From DAXETY01 sp051155755 (GTDB lineage: Bacteria; Desulfobacterota; Desulfobacteria; Desulfobacterales; SG8-13): DNA of 64,000 nt. Under the pieces are notes generated by a model. It searched no databases. It saw only the letters and a program-made list of their open reading frames with translations, and was not told where the DNA came from. The DNA lies in NCBI GenBank assembly GCA_051155755.1, contig DAXETY010000019.1, forward strand, positions 1-64,000, in the 5' to 3' direction. Position 1 is the first letter of the stretch. Each line of letters starts with the position of its first letter. Both the position numbers and the translations under genes were made by a program. Shown here piece by piece: positions 41,211 through 50,678 of the stretch.

Positions 41211-43730
41211 ATGAGTAAAATCCGTCATCAAGACCTGCTTTCCCACGTGGAACTTCCCAGCCGCTACCTGGGCAACGAAACCAATACCGTCGCCAAAGAC
41301 CACGGTGCGGTTGCGCTGCGGTTTGCGCTGGCGTTTCCGGACCTATACGAGATCGGCACTTCGCATTTCGGCATTCAGATCCTGTATGACATCCTGAATC
41401 GACATCCGGACGTGCTCGCCGAGCGGGTGTTTGCCCCGGCCACCGATCTGGAGGAACGGCTGAAGACCCACGGTCTTCCATTGACCTCCCTGGAGACCGG
41501 CACCCCCCTGCGCGATTTCGACATCATCGGTTTCAGCCTGCTCTACGAGTTGAATTACTCCAATATACTGACCATGCTGGCGCTGTCAAACCTGCCGTTT
41601 TACGCTTCCCAACGCAACGAAGATGCGCCGCTGGTGATTGCCGGCGGCCCCTGTACCAGCAACCCGGAACCGGTGGCCGATTTTTTCGATGCCATGGTGA
41701 TCGGCGACGGGGAGGCGGTCGTGGAGGCGATGGTGGCGGCCTGGATTCAGTCGGTGCAGCGGTGCGGCGAAAACCGCAGGGAGCTGTTGCAGCGCTGGTC
41801 CAAGATCCCGGGTGTGTACGTGCCGCGGTTTTTCGATCCGAAATGGGACCACGACGGATTCCAGCACCGAATCCCGCGCCGTTCGGACGTCGATCGGATC
41901 AAACGCGCAGTGGTTTCCGATCTCGAACGCGCGCCGTTTCCGGACAAACCGATCGTTCCCTACGGACGTCCGGTTCACGACCGACTGCGCATCGAAGTCG
42001 CCCGGGGATGCACCCGGGGGTGCCGGTTTTGTCAGGCGGGCATGATTTATCGCCCCGTTCGCGAGCGTTCGATCGAAACGTTGATGCGGCTGTCGGAAAC
42101 GTCGCTGCAAAACACCGGTTACGAGGATCTGTCGCTGCTGTCGCTGAGCACCGGTGATTATTCCTGCATTGCCGAGTTGATGCAGCTGCTCATGGCCCGC
42201 TGCAGTGCCGATCATGTGGCCGTGTCGCTGCCTTCCCTGCGTGCCGGCACCCTGACCCCGGAAATGATGGCACTGGTCAAACAGGTTCGCAAGACCGGCT
42301 TCACCATTGCGCCGGAGGCCGGCAGCCAACGCTTGCGCAACGTCATCAACAAGAATATTTCCGAAGCGGAAATCCAGGATACCGTCCGCAATGCCTTTTC
42401 CATGGGATGGAAGGTCATCAAACTGTATTTTATGATCGGACTGCCCACCGAAACCGAAGCCGACCTGCAGGCGATCGTCGATCTGGTCGAGCGTCTGCGT
42501 CTTCTGAACGGTAAAAAAAACAGGGGTTGCAAGATCCACGTCAGCGTGGCCACCTTTATTCCAAAACCGCACACGCCTTTTCAGTGGGATGCGCAGATAC
42601 CGCTTCAAGAAGCGCATCGGCGCATCCGATGGCTGCAACAGCGGCTGGAGCTGCCCGGAGTTCAGTTCCGCTGGCAGGATCCCCGGGTGAGTTACCTGGA
42701 AGGACTCTGGGCGCGTGGCGATCGAAGGCTTTCCCGACTGCTGGTGGCAGCCTGGAATCTGGGGTGCCGTTTCGATGGATGGAGCGATCATTTTGATTTT
42801 GAACGCTGGCAGGCCGCGTTCGAACACGCCGGTATCAAACCGGAATTTTTCATTACGCGCCGGCGTAGCGAAACCGAACCGCTGCCTTGGGATGGGATCG
42901 ACACCGGCGTTACGAAAACATTTCTGCGCCGGGAACGGGCCAAAGCCCTTGCCGGGGAGTCCACGCCGGATTGTCGAGATGGTGACTGCCAGGGCTGCGG
43001 TGTCTGTGATTTTCGTGAAGTCGCTCCGAAGCTTGTGCGAACCTGTTCGCCGGTCATGCCACAGCCGGCTCTGCCGGGTTCGGGGCGGAAAAACGACGGG
43101 CTTCGCACCGTGCAAATCCGGTTTCATAAAACCGGCAAGGCTCGATTTTTCGGGCACCTTGAGATGGTCAATTTGTTCCAGCGCGCACTGAGACGGTCGA
43201 ACATCGCCTTGAAGCACACCCAAGGCTATCATCCCAAGCCCAAAATGGCATTTCAAGATGCCCTGCCGCTGGGGATGGAAAGCCTGGCGGAAACCGCCCT
43301 TTTAACCCTGTCGACGGACGTTGCGGACGCAGAAGTGATCCGGCGGCTCAACCGACAGCTGCCCGACGGCTTGCGGGTCGTCGATTGTCAATCGGCATCG
43401 GATCGTTTGGGCGCGCCGAAGCGCGTCGTGGTATCCTATCGCGTTGCCCTCGGTGCCGAAATCGATCCGGAATCGATTCGCCGATTTCTTTCCCGGCCCG
43501 ACTGCATCGTTGAAACCGCCAGCCGCAAAGGCCGAACGCGGCGGACCGATGTGCGGGCCGCCCTGGTGGGGTTGAACCAGGTAAAAGCCGATGTACTGGA
43601 GGTCCATTTGCAATCCACGACCGGCAATGTTCCGCGGCCTCATGAGGTATTGCGCCACGGCCTGTCTCTGGATGAAGACCTCGTCCGGCAGGCCCGCATC
43701 CAGAAACGCAACATCGAACATATCCGCTGA
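41211..43730 (+). CDS. B12-binding-type radical SAM protein fused to DUF2344 domain
   Basis: About 839 aa. The N-terminal part has a B12-binding-like region (DLYEIGTSHFGIQILYDIL, GGPCTSNPEP, GDGEA). The radical SAM domain carries Cys267, Cys271 and Cys274 in RGCTRGCRFCQAG. A CxxCxxC cluster motif (CQGCGVCDF) joins it to the DUF2344 domain (KTGKARFFGHLEMVNLFQRALRR, YHPKPK). This corresponds to the TIGR03960 plus TIGR03936 fusion that commonly precedes rng in many bacteria, as it does here. Substrate is unknown. MKPRCS at 41193 is an alternative start; ATG 41211 is preferred since MSKIRHQDLL is the conserved beginning. Confidence 0.88.
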   Translation: MSKIRHQDLLSHVELPSRYLGNETNTVAKDHGAVALRFALAFPDLYEIGTSHFGIQILYDILNRHPDVLAERVFAPATDLEERLKTHGLPLTSLETGTPLRDFDIIGFSLLYELNYSNILTMLALSNLPFYASQRNEDAPLVIAGGPCTSNPEPVADFFDAMVIGDGEAVVEAMVAAWIQSVQRCGENRRELLQRWSKIPGVYVPRFFDPKWDHDGFQHRIPRRSDVDRIKRAVVSDLERAPFPDKPIVPYGRPVHDRLRIEVARGCTRGCRFCQAGMIYRPVRERSIETLMRLSETSLQNTGYEDLSLLSLSTGDYSCIAELMQLLMARCSADHVAVSLPSLRAGTLTPEMMALVKQVRKTGFTIAPEAGSQRLRNVINKNISEAEIQDTVRNAFSMGWKVIKLYFMIGLPTETEADLQAIVDLVERLRLLNGKKNRGCKIHVSVATFIPKPHTPFQWDAQIPLQEAHRRIRWLQQRLELPGVQFRWQDPRVSYLEGLWARGDRRLSRLLVAAWNLGCRFDGWSDHFDFERWQAAFEHAGIKPEFFITRRRSETEPLPWDGIDTGVTKTFLRRERAKALAGESTPDCRDGDCQGCGVCDFREVAPKLVRTCSPVMPQPALPGSGRKNDGLRTVQIRFHKTGKARFFGHLEMVNLFQRALRRSNIALKHTQGYHPKPKMAFQDALPLGMESLAETALLTLSTDVADAEVIRRLNRQLPDGLRVVDCQSASDRLGAPKRVVVSYRVALGAEIDPESIRRFLSRPDCIVETASRKGRTRRTDVRAALVGLNQVKADVLEVHLQSTTGNVPRPHEVLRHGLSLDEDLVRQARIQKRNIEHIR

Positions 43731-43949
43731 TAGCGGGGGAACATGAAATTGGACTTGTGACTTGCCGGGTTCTGTGACAACAAAAGGAACGTTTTGAATA
43801 TCTGGTTGTGGTTCACCGGCAAGATGCCCGGTATCCAATACCGGAAAGGGCTGCCGATCCAGCGCTTGCCCGGACGGATCGGTTTCAATGGCGGGAATTA
43901 TAATTTTGTATTTATTTTAAGAATTTAGTTCGATTTTCATTTGGAAGTT

Positions 43950-43960
43950 TTTGAAACGCT
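43950..43960 (+). repeat. Short intergenic motif TTTGAAACGCT
   Basis: Exact copy, 32 nt before the rng start, next to an AT-rich tract that could hold a promoter. Confidence 0.6.
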
Positions 43961-43992
43961 CTATACAAGACCGGGTCGGATCGAAAAAGGCG

Positions 43993-45519
43993 ATGCATCG
44001 AAAACTATTAATTAACGAAACCAGTCACGAAACGCGGGTTGCGTTGTTGGAAGACGGTGAAATTGTCGAGTTGTTCATTGAAAGAGACGATGAATCCGAC
44101 ATTGCAGGTAACATTTACAAAGGCCGGGTGCAACGGGTGCTGCCCGGTATTCAGGCCGCCTTCATCGACATCGGCCTTCAGCAGGCGGCCTTTATTTACG
44201 TCGACGACGTGCTTGGTGAGCGCATCGAAGAACTCGAGCAGCTTTTGATTGAAGACGAGGAGGAACCGGATCTGTCGGCGGAGACCTCGATCCTATCCGA
44301 TGTGCAGCGCCCTCCGATAGAGGACCTGTTGATCGAAGGACAGGAAATTATGGTTCAGGTGGCCAAATCCCCGATCGGCACCAAGGGGGCGCGGGTAACC
44401 TCGCATATCTCGCTGCCCGGACGGTTTCTGGTCTTGATGCCCACCTCAACGCACATCGGGATCTCGCGCAAAATCGAGGATACGAACGAAAAAGCCCGTC
44501 TCAAGGAAACGCTGCTGGCGCTTCGCAACGACACCTGCGGCTACATCGTACGCACGGCCGCCGAAGGTATCGAAGCCGACAGACTCTCCTCCGACATGCG
44601 GTTTCTCAAAAACGTCTGGGAAAATATCCAACGGCGGTATCGGACCGCACCCGTACCCTGTCTGATGCACCAGGAATTGAACCTCAGCCTGAGGGCCGTG
44701 CGGGATCTATTGATCCACGAGGCCGAAAGCCTGGTGATCGACTCGCCGAGGGGCTATCAAAAAATCCTTGATTTTTTAGATGTTTATATGCCGTCCCTGA
44801 AAGGCAATGTTTCCTTGTACGAGGAGCCGGAACCCATTTTCGATGCCTATAACATCGAAGGCGACATCTCGCGGGCCTTACGGAAAAAAATCTGGTTGAA
44901 ATCAGGCGGATACATCGTCATCGAACACACCGAAGCACTGGTTGCCATCGATGTCAACACCGGCCGCTACGTCGGCAAACAGAATCTGGAAGAAACCATA
45001 CTCAAGACCAACCTGGAGGCCGTCAAGGAAATTGCCTACCAGGTGCGATTGCGGGATATCGGCGGCATCATCATTATCGACTTCATCGACATGCAGAAGC
45101 GCTCGAACCAGGAAAAAGTGTTTCACGAGTTGAAAGAGGCGTTCAAAAAAGACCGCAGCAAAACGCATATTCTGCCCATGTCCGAAATGGGATTGATCCA
45201 GATGACGCGCAAGCGCAACAAGAAACCATTGAATCGCATCCTGTGTGAGCTCTGCGAAAACTGCGACGGGGAAGCGTATGTGCTGTCCCAGCAAACCGTA
45301 TGTTACGCGATTTATCGCGAGGTTCTCAAGGAAAGTCGCAGCGCGACGGCATCTCGATTCACCATCAAGGTGAATCCCCAGGTGGCCGAACTGCTGCACG
45401 GAGAAGAGAGCCGTCTGATCGCCGAACTGGAAAAAAACGTGGGCAAACCGATCGTGATCTATCCCAACGCCCGCTTTCACGTCGAAGAATTCGAAATTCT
45501 TGAAAACGTTATATCTTGA
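43993..45519 (+). CDS. rng: Ribonuclease G (RNase E/G family)
   Basis: A 508-aa endoribonuclease for rRNA maturation and mRNA turnover. It has the N-terminal S1 domain (GNIYKGRVQRVLPGIQAAFIDIG in parts), the catalytic DNase I-like core with VAIDVNTGRYVG and IIIDFIDM (metal-binding Asp residues), and the zinc-link-like CELCENC. It lacks the long C-terminal scaffold of RNase E, so RNase G is the better name. An insert EDEEEPDLSAETSILSD sits in the S1 region. TTG 43951 begins the open frame, but ATG 43993 with AAAAGG upstream starts the conserved HRKLLINET. The rpmH promoter overlaps its stop codon. Confidence 0.93.
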   Translation: MHRKLLINETSHETRVALLEDGEIVELFIERDDESDIAGNIYKGRVQRVLPGIQAAFIDIGLQQAAFIYVDDVLGERIEELEQLLIEDEEEPDLSAETSILSDVQRPPIEDLLIEGQEIMVQVAKSPIGTKGARVTSHISLPGRFLVLMPTSTHIGISRKIEDTNEKARLKETLLALRNDTCGYIVRTAAEGIEADRLSSDMRFLKNVWENIQRRYRTAPVPCLMHQELNLSLRAVRDLLIHEAESLVIDSPRGYQKILDFLDVYMPSLKGNVSLYEEPEPIFDAYNIEGDISRALRKKIWLKSGGYIVIEHTEALVAIDVNTGRYVGKQNLEETILKTNLEAVKEIAYQVRLRDIGGIIIIDFIDMQKRSNQEKVFHELKEAFKKDRSKTHILPMSEMGLIQMTRKRNKKPLNRILCELCENCDGEAYVLSQQTVCYAIYREVLKESRSATASRFTIKVNPQVAELLHGEESRLIAELEKNVGKPIVIYPNARFHVEEFEILENVIS

Positions 45520-45544
45520 CAAGGTTGGGTGTCTGTGATTATAT
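45516..45544 (+). promoter_or_regulatory. Promoter of rpmH, overlapping the rng stop
   Basis: TTGACA at 45516-45521 and TTATAT at 45539-45544 are 17 nt apart (TATATC one base later also fits). The -35 box contains the rng stop codon. Predicted leader before rpmH is about 65-70 nt. Confidence 0.65.
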
Positions 45545-45618
45545 CTCCCGATTCGTCTTGTACATGACCCCAGCACAGTTTTCGATCCTGCGGGACGACC
45601 GAACGGAGAAGACCGATT

Positions 45619-45753
45619 ATGAAACGAACCTATCAGCCGAGTCGAATCAAGCGCGCCCGGCGGCACGGATTTCGAAAACGGATGTCGACCAAAGCCGGAC
45701 GGAAGGTGATCAACCGGAGAAGGGCCAAAGGAAGGCATCGCTTAAGCGCTTGA
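45619..45753 (+). CDS. rpmH: 50S ribosomal protein L34
   Basis: A 44-aa, very basic ribosomal protein, too short for most ORF filters. It begins MKRTYQPSRIKRARRHGF, continues RMSTKAGRKVINRRRAKG and ends RHRLSA, the canonical L34 sequence. ACGGAGAAG lies upstream of ATG. The classic order rpmH-rnpA-yidD-yidC-khpB-mnmE follows, which in many bacteria lies beside oriC and dnaA. Confidence 0.98.
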   Translation: MKRTYQPSRIKRARRHGFRKRMSTKAGRKVINRRRAKGRHRLSA

Positions 45754-45853
45754 TCGATCTATAATGAGCGGGGCGCCGGCCGGTGACGCCGGAGCGAAAC
45801 AGACGCCCCTGTCGGTGGCAACGGTAGCATCGACTTATGACAGACTCTGAGAT

Positions 45854-46213
45854 TTGGAAGCCGAGACTTTTTCAAAAAACGACCGAATCCGGCAGCGCCG
45901 AGAATATTTGCAACTGCCCCGCAGCGGCAGAAAAGTTCAGAACAGGTATTTTATCGCGATTTTTGCAAGCAACCGGCAGGGGCGCCCGCGGCTTGGCATC
46001 ACGGTCAGCAAAAAAGTCGGCAACGCCGTACAACGAAACCGAATGAAACGGCTGGCAAGAGAGTATTTCCGACGCAATCGCAGCCGATTGGAAGGAGCAT
46101 GGGATATCAATCTTATTGCCCGCAAGGAATCGGCGGGACTCTCTTCCCGGCAGATTTTTCATTCCATCGGGCAGCTTTTTGACAGCATCGGCAGCCATAG
46201 CGAATTTTCGTAG
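45854..46213 (+). CDS. rnpA: Ribonuclease P protein component
   Basis: Protein subunit of RNase P, which trims the 5' leader of pre-tRNAs together with the M1 RNA. The 119-aa protein has the family core RLGITVSKKVGNAVQRNRMKRLAREYFRRN in parts, with the invariant RNR element. The reading frame has no ATG before the conserved region; TTG 45854 directly follows an in-frame stop by one codon and is the only usable upstream start. The N terminus FSKNDRIRQRREY fits the family. It lies 100 nt after rpmH. Confidence 0.93.
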   Translation: MEAETFSKNDRIRQRREYLQLPRSGRKVQNRYFIAIFASNRQGRPRLGITVSKKVGNAVQRNRMKRLAREYFRRNRSRLEGAWDINLIARKESAGLSSRQIFHSIGQLFDSIGSHSEFS

Positions 46214-46427
46214 ATGGCCGGCGAAGATCGCACTGGCCCTGATCAAGGTTTATCAGTACACGTTGTCCCCCGTTTTTGGACCCGCCTGCCGTTTTTCACC
46301 TTCCTGTTCTGAATATGCCTACCAAGCCGTTCAGCGTTATGGAGCAATGCGAGGTAGTTACCTGGCTGTCCGGCGCCTGCTGCGCTGCCATCCGTTTCAT
46401 CCCGGGGGGATCGATCCGGTTCCCTGA
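46179..46427 (+). CDS. yidD: Membrane protein insertion efficiency factor YidD
   Basis: A small protein that aids YidC-dependent membrane insertion. The conserved core is clear: LIKVYQYTLSPVFGPACRFSPSC, SEYAYQAVQRYG, and LLRCHPFHPGGIDPVP, with its cysteines. The start is not. The ATG immediately after the rnpA stop (46214) is in a different frame and leads into unrelated residues. The YidD frame has only TTG 46179 (or TTG 46116) upstream, inside rnpA. Either a TTG start overlapping rnpA by 35 nt is used, or a frameshift near 46214 separates the original ATG from the gene. The coding core shows no decay. Confidence 0.8.
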   Translation: MTASAAIANFRRWPAKIALALIKVYQYTLSPVFGPACRFSPSCSEYAYQAVQRYGAMRGSYLAVRRLLRCHPFHPGGIDPVP

Positions 46428-46579
46428 TTCAGACATCCGAAACGGTCATTGGAATGCGACCCGCCTTTTCCTTTGCCGTGGAACGGGTGAACCCATTCGA
46501 ACACGGGCGCGGTTTCAACGCGACGAGCGCGACCGTCGATATCGTTGAAAGGTATGGAGCCAATTTTAGGAGAATCCTG

Positions 46580-48262
46580 ATGGAACATGCGCGCATTATC
46601 ATAGCTATCGTTCTTTCTTTTCTGGTGTTCCTTCTCTACGATTTGCTGTTTGAACCCAAACCCGTTCAAAAGCCCCGGGAAAGCCCCCCGACCGCGCAAC
46701 CCCAACCACCCGCCGATGACACGACTGCAAAGCCCTATACACCGGAAACAGCCCGGAGCCCGGAAAGCGCGTCGGATTCCGGAGCGCCGGCCGCGACAAT
46801 GACCGCACCCGCGCGCCCGGCTCGCCGCATCACCGTCGACACCCCTTCTTACCGTGCCGTATTTTCCGAGCAGGGTGCGGCCCTGAAAAGTTATTTGCTC
46901 AAAGAATACCGCGAAAGCCCGGAGGAAGGCGCACCGCTCAAAGAAATGGTGCCTCCGGAGCTGGATCGAGGCACCCTGCGGTTTCGATTTCGCAACAACA
47001 GTCTGCCGCAGCTGGAAAACGCCCTCTACACCGCCGAATCCGCCACGGATCAGCTGGATGTCCGTGAGCAGCCCCAGACGCTCGTTTTCCGGTGGGTTTC
47101 CGAACAGGGGCACGTGATTGAAAAAACATACCGCTTTTCGCCCGAAAGTTACATGATCGGGCTGAGCGTGAACCTGAAAAACGGCTCGGACGGCGCACTT
47201 CAGGACGCCCCCACGCTTTCCATCTTCGATTTTGCGCAGAAATCTCGACGGGCCATTGGATTCGAAGGTCCCAGCGCCATGATCTCCGGCAGCGTGGAAG
47301 AATTCGATGTCGACGACATTTCCGAAGGTGAAAACTTTTTTCCGGGAAAGATCCAGTGGGCCGGCATTGTCGATCGTTATTTTTTGTCCGCAATCGTTCC
47401 CGGACAGGTCCAGGATGCGGCGGTACGGCTGGCGCTTCCAACCGAAAAAATCGTAACCGTTTCTTATGTGGAACCGGAAACCATTCTGGCGGCCGGCACG
47501 CAGAAGACATTTGAATATAGTATCTTCTTCGGTCCCAAGAGTTTTCGGCTGTTGAACCGGTACAATAACAATCTTGCCGCCGCCATTGATTTCGGAATGT
47601 TCGATTTTCTGGCAAAGCCGTTGTTGTGGATCATGAATTTCATTTACGACCACCTGATTCCCAACTACGGCGTGGCCATTATCCTGGTGACCCTGGCGGT
47701 CAAGGTGCTTTTGTGGCCTTTGGGGAACAAAAGCTACAAATCGATGAGCGAGATGAAGAAACTGCAGCCGCTCATTAAGGAACTGCGGGAGAAGTACAAA
47801 GACGATCGCAAGAAAATGAATGAAGAAACGATGGCCCTTTACCGGACCTATAAAATCAACCCGCTGGGCGGCTGTCTGCCGATGGTGGTTCAAATTCCGG
47901 TTTTTTTGGCTTTTTACAACATGCTCTACGAAGCCATCGAGCTGCGGCATGCCCCCTTTCTTCTCTGGATCAATGATTTGTCGGCCCCGGATCGGTTGTT
48001 CCGTTTCGGATTTTCGATCCCGTTCATGGAACCGCCTTACGGCATCCCGGTTCTGACGCTGATCATGGGAGCATCCATGCTGCTGCAGCAGAAAATGTCC
48101 CCGCCCATGGGCGATCCGACCCAGGCCAAGATGATGATGCTGATGCCGGTCGTCTTTACGTTCATTTTCATAAACTTTTCCTCCGGTCTTGTATTGTACT
48201 GGCTTGTGAATAATTTATTCTCTATTGGCCAGCAGTATTATGTGACCCAAAAAGCAGCCTAG
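46580..48262 (+). CDS. yidC: Membrane protein insertase YidC
   Basis: Inserts and folds inner-membrane proteins, alone or with SecYEG. The 560-aa protein has an N-terminal membrane anchor (about 5-22) and a Pro/Ala-rich linker. A large periplasmic beta-rich domain follows, then the conserved core with GVAIILVTLAVKVLLWPLGN, the cytoplasmic helical hairpin (MKKLQPLIKELREKYKDDRKKM in parts), and NPLGGCLPMVVQIPVFLAFYNML. Length and periplasmic domain are of the Gram-negative type. AGGAG before ATG 46580 fixes the start; the frame is open to 46454, but that part is non-coding. Confidence 0.97.
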   Translation: MEHARIIIAIVLSFLVFLLYDLLFEPKPVQKPRESPPTAQPQPPADDTTAKPYTPETARSPESASDSGAPAATMTAPARPARRITVDTPSYRAVFSEQGAALKSYLLKEYRESPEEGAPLKEMVPPELDRGTLRFRFRNNSLPQLENALYTAESATDQLDVREQPQTLVFRWVSEQGHVIEKTYRFSPESYMIGLSVNLKNGSDGALQDAPTLSIFDFAQKSRRAIGFEGPSAMISGSVEEFDVDDISEGENFFPGKIQWAGIVDRYFLSAIVPGQVQDAAVRLALPTEKIVTVSYVEPETILAAGTQKTFEYSIFFGPKSFRLLNRYNNNLAAAIDFGMFDFLAKPLLWIMNFIYDHLIPNYGVAIILVTLAVKVLLWPLGNKSYKSMSEMKKLQPLIKELREKYKDDRKKMNEETMALYRTYKINPLGGCLPMVVQIPVFLAFYNMLYEAIELRHAPFLLWINDLSAPDRLFRFGFSIPFMEPPYGIPVLTLIMGASMLLQQKMSPPMGDPTQAKMMMLMPVVFTFIFINFSSGLVLYWLVNNLFSIGQQYYVTQKAA

Positions 48263-48277
48263 CTGTGGAGGTAGTTT

Positions 48278-49060
48278 ATGACATCCACCATGGAGCTCGA
48301 AGCGAAAAACGTGGAAAAGGCGGTTGAAATCGCCTGTGATAAATTCAACCTCTCACCCCATGAACTCCAATATGATGTGATCTCTTACGGTTCCAGCGGC
48401 ATTTTCGGACTGGGGAAAACCCGCAATGCCAAAATCCGGGTCGTGATCCCGAATTCTGTGCCCCCCCCGTCTCACGGCACCGAAGAAAAGCGGGAAACAA
48501 ACTTGAACGGAAATGTAAAGGCGCGCGTTCAGGACCTGATCCAGGAAACCCTGCGCGAACCCGATCCGGACGCCGCAACGGATTTCGAGCAGCGGAAGGG
48601 GCAGGAGGTTCTGCAGCAAATCGTCGACGCCATCACCGAAGGCGCCACGGTGGCGGTTCAGAACAACGGCAGCCGGATTCATTATCAGGTGCAGGGAGGG
48701 AACCCGGCGCTGCTGATCGGCAAACACGGCCAGACCCTGCAAGCCATGCAATCTTTGATCGACAAGATCATCAACCGCAATGCCGATTGCCGCGTCCGGG
48801 TCCAGGTCGATGTGGAAGGATATCTGGAAAACCGCCATAACAATCTAAAGCGCCATGCTCGGCGCATGGCCCAGAAATGCAAGCGCATCGGAAAGCCGGT
48901 GATTGTCGGCACCATGAATGCACAGGATCGCCGCATCGTTCATGTAACGCTGAAAAATGACCGCGATGTTCGAACCAACAGTTCCGGCGAAGGATTTACC
49001 CGCAAATTGACGGTGTTCCCACGCAAATCAACGGCCCGTCCTCGACGCCGGGATCGGTGA
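48278..49060 (+). CDS. khpB: RNA-binding protein KhpB/Jag
   Basis: A 260-aa RNA-binding protein usually encoded after yidC. Domains in order are an N-terminal Jag_N (LEAKNVEKAVEIACDKFNL, SGIFGLGKTRNAKI), a KH domain with NPALLIGKHGQTLQAMQSL, and an R3H domain (YLENRHNNLKRHARRMA; PMNAQDRRIVH-type GTMNAQDRRIVHVTL). The C terminus is basic (FPRKSTARPRRRDR). In other bacteria it pairs with KhpA and affects small-RNA and cell-envelope functions. It starts 15 nt after yidC. Confidence 0.93.
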   Translation: MTSTMELEAKNVEKAVEIACDKFNLSPHELQYDVISYGSSGIFGLGKTRNAKIRVVIPNSVPPPSHGTEEKRETNLNGNVKARVQDLIQETLREPDPDAATDFEQRKGQEVLQQIVDAITEGATVAVQNNGSRIHYQVQGGNPALLIGKHGQTLQAMQSLIDKIINRNADCRVRVQVDVEGYLENRHNNLKRHARRMAQKCKRIGKPVIVGTMNAQDRRIVHVTLKNDRDVRTNSSGEGFTRKLTVFPRKSTARPRRRDR

Positions 49061-49154
49061 ATCACCGGCACGCGAGATTCGGCGGCGAACCTGGTCGCGG
49101 GGCGCTCCCGAGCCCACCGTCGGTTTTGGGGGCGCAAGGCCTTTTTGAATAATC

Positions 49155-50558
49155 ATGACATTCGACACCATTGCTGCGATCGCCACACCGCCCGGCACCG
49201 GCGGCATCGGAGTGATTAAAATTTCCGGCCCGCAGGCCCGCAGGATCGTGTTCGATCTGTTTCGACACGGTCGCCAGAATGCCGACGGCCGAGGGCGCCT
49301 CCCCAAAGGTGCCGGGTTCCAGTCGCATCGTCTCTACCACGGCTTTATCACCGAACCGCCGGACGGTGGCGTCGTCGATGAGGTTTTGCTGACGGTGATG
49401 GATGGACCGCGCTCCTACACCGGCGAAGATGTCGCCGAAATTCAAGCCCACGCCGGCAGCGCGCTGCTCGGAAAAATTCTCTGCCTGGTGTTGGCACAGG
49501 GAGCGCGGTTGGCCGAACCCGGCGAATTTACCCGCAGAGCCTTTGTCAACGGAAGAATCGATCTGACCCAGGCCGAAGCCGTGATGGACGCCATTCACGC
49601 CGAGAATGAAATTGCGCTGGGATCCGCCGCCCGCCAGCTGGACGGCGAACTCCGAAGGTCGGTGGCCGCGATTCGAAGCATTCTGGCCGATCTGGGCGCC
49701 GAATTCGAGGCCGCCATCGATTTTCCGGAAGCGGTCGAAGACCCAACGGACACCAACCGGATTCTGGCCGCATTGCAACAGCAGGTGGAAGGCCCGCTGC
49801 AGAATCTGGTCCAGCGGCATCAAAATCTGAAAACATATCGGGATGGGTTGCGGCTGGTGATCGTCGGTCGCCCCAATGTGGGCAAGTCCAGTCTCATGAA
49901 CCGCTTGTTGAATCAATCCCGTGCCATCGTCACCCCGTACCCAGGCACGACAAGGGATTTTGTCCAGGAAAGCATGGTCCTGGAAGGGGTCCCGGTACAG
50001 CTTACCGATACGGCCGGGATGCACGCCACCGACAATCCGGTGGAACGCATGGGCATCGAAAAGTCCCGCCAATGTCTGGCCATGGCCGACATTTTGTTGC
50101 TGGTGGTGGACGCCTCGCAACCATTGACATGCGAGGATGAACAGATTTATGAATCCTGCCGTGGAAAACCGGCCATCCTGGTATGGAACAAAATCGACCG
50201 GACCGCCGATGCGGCGACGGTATTCGGAAATGGATGGGGCCTTCCAGCGGTGCCCACTTCGGCACTGCGGGGTGACGGAATTGACGCCCTCAAAACCGAA
50301 GTGCTGAAGATCGCCCTGGGTGGCGCACGGCCACCGGAACACCATGCGGTGATTCCCAACCTGCGTCACCGCAGGGCGTTGGAATCGGTTTTGAGCAGCG
50401 TCGACCGCATCCGGGAAGGGCTTTGCGGAGCTGCGCCGGTCGACCTGATCAGCCTGGATTTAAGGGACGCCCTGGACGGGCTCGATACGATCCTGGGTGA
50501 CAAAATTGAAGGGGATGTGCTGGACCGCATCTTCGCGCGGTTTTGCATCGGGAAGTAA
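49155..50558 (+). CDS. mnmE: tRNA modification GTPase MnmE
   Basis: With MnmG, modifies the wobble uridine (cmnm5U) of certain tRNAs. The 467-aa protein has the N-terminal tetrahydrofolate-binding domain (TIAAIATPPGTGGIGVIKISG), a helical domain, and a G domain with GRPNVGKSS, the TTRD region, DTAG and NKID. It ends with FCIGK, the family's C-terminal CxGK motif. It closes the rpmH block. mnmG, rsmG, parA and parB, often next in order, are absent from this window. Confidence 0.97.
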   Translation: MTFDTIAAIATPPGTGGIGVIKISGPQARRIVFDLFRHGRQNADGRGRLPKGAGFQSHRLYHGFITEPPDGGVVDEVLLTVMDGPRSYTGEDVAEIQAHAGSALLGKILCLVLAQGARLAEPGEFTRRAFVNGRIDLTQAEAVMDAIHAENEIALGSAARQLDGELRRSVAAIRSILADLGAEFEAAIDFPEAVEDPTDTNRILAALQQQVEGPLQNLVQRHQNLKTYRDGLRLVIVGRPNVGKSSLMNRLLNQSRAIVTPYPGTTRDFVQESMVLEGVPVQLTDTAGMHATDNPVERMGIEKSRQCLAMADILLLVVDASQPLTCEDEQIYESCRGKPAILVWNKIDRTADAATVFGNGWGLPAVPTSALRGDGIDALKTEVLKIALGGARPPEHHAVIPNLRHRRALESVLSSVDRIREGLCGAAPVDLISLDLRDALDGLDTILGDKIEGDVLDRIFARFCIGK

Positions 50559-50678
50559 ACATGCGGCGCTGCCGGACAATGACGCGGGAATGGCAGGGAG
50601 GTCCCGACTTTGAATTTTGGCATCGCGGATCACGCAAGGCGATCGGACGGATCGCTGTCATTGAACGGTCATTGCGAT

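Noticed and set aside
45520..45618. oriC in the rpmH leader, its common place in other bacteria
   Set aside because: No DnaA-box-like site is seen there; the gap is short and explained by the rpmH promoter.
46397..47950. 517-aa open frame opposite yidC
   Set aside because: Antisense shadow; yidC is complete with all domains.
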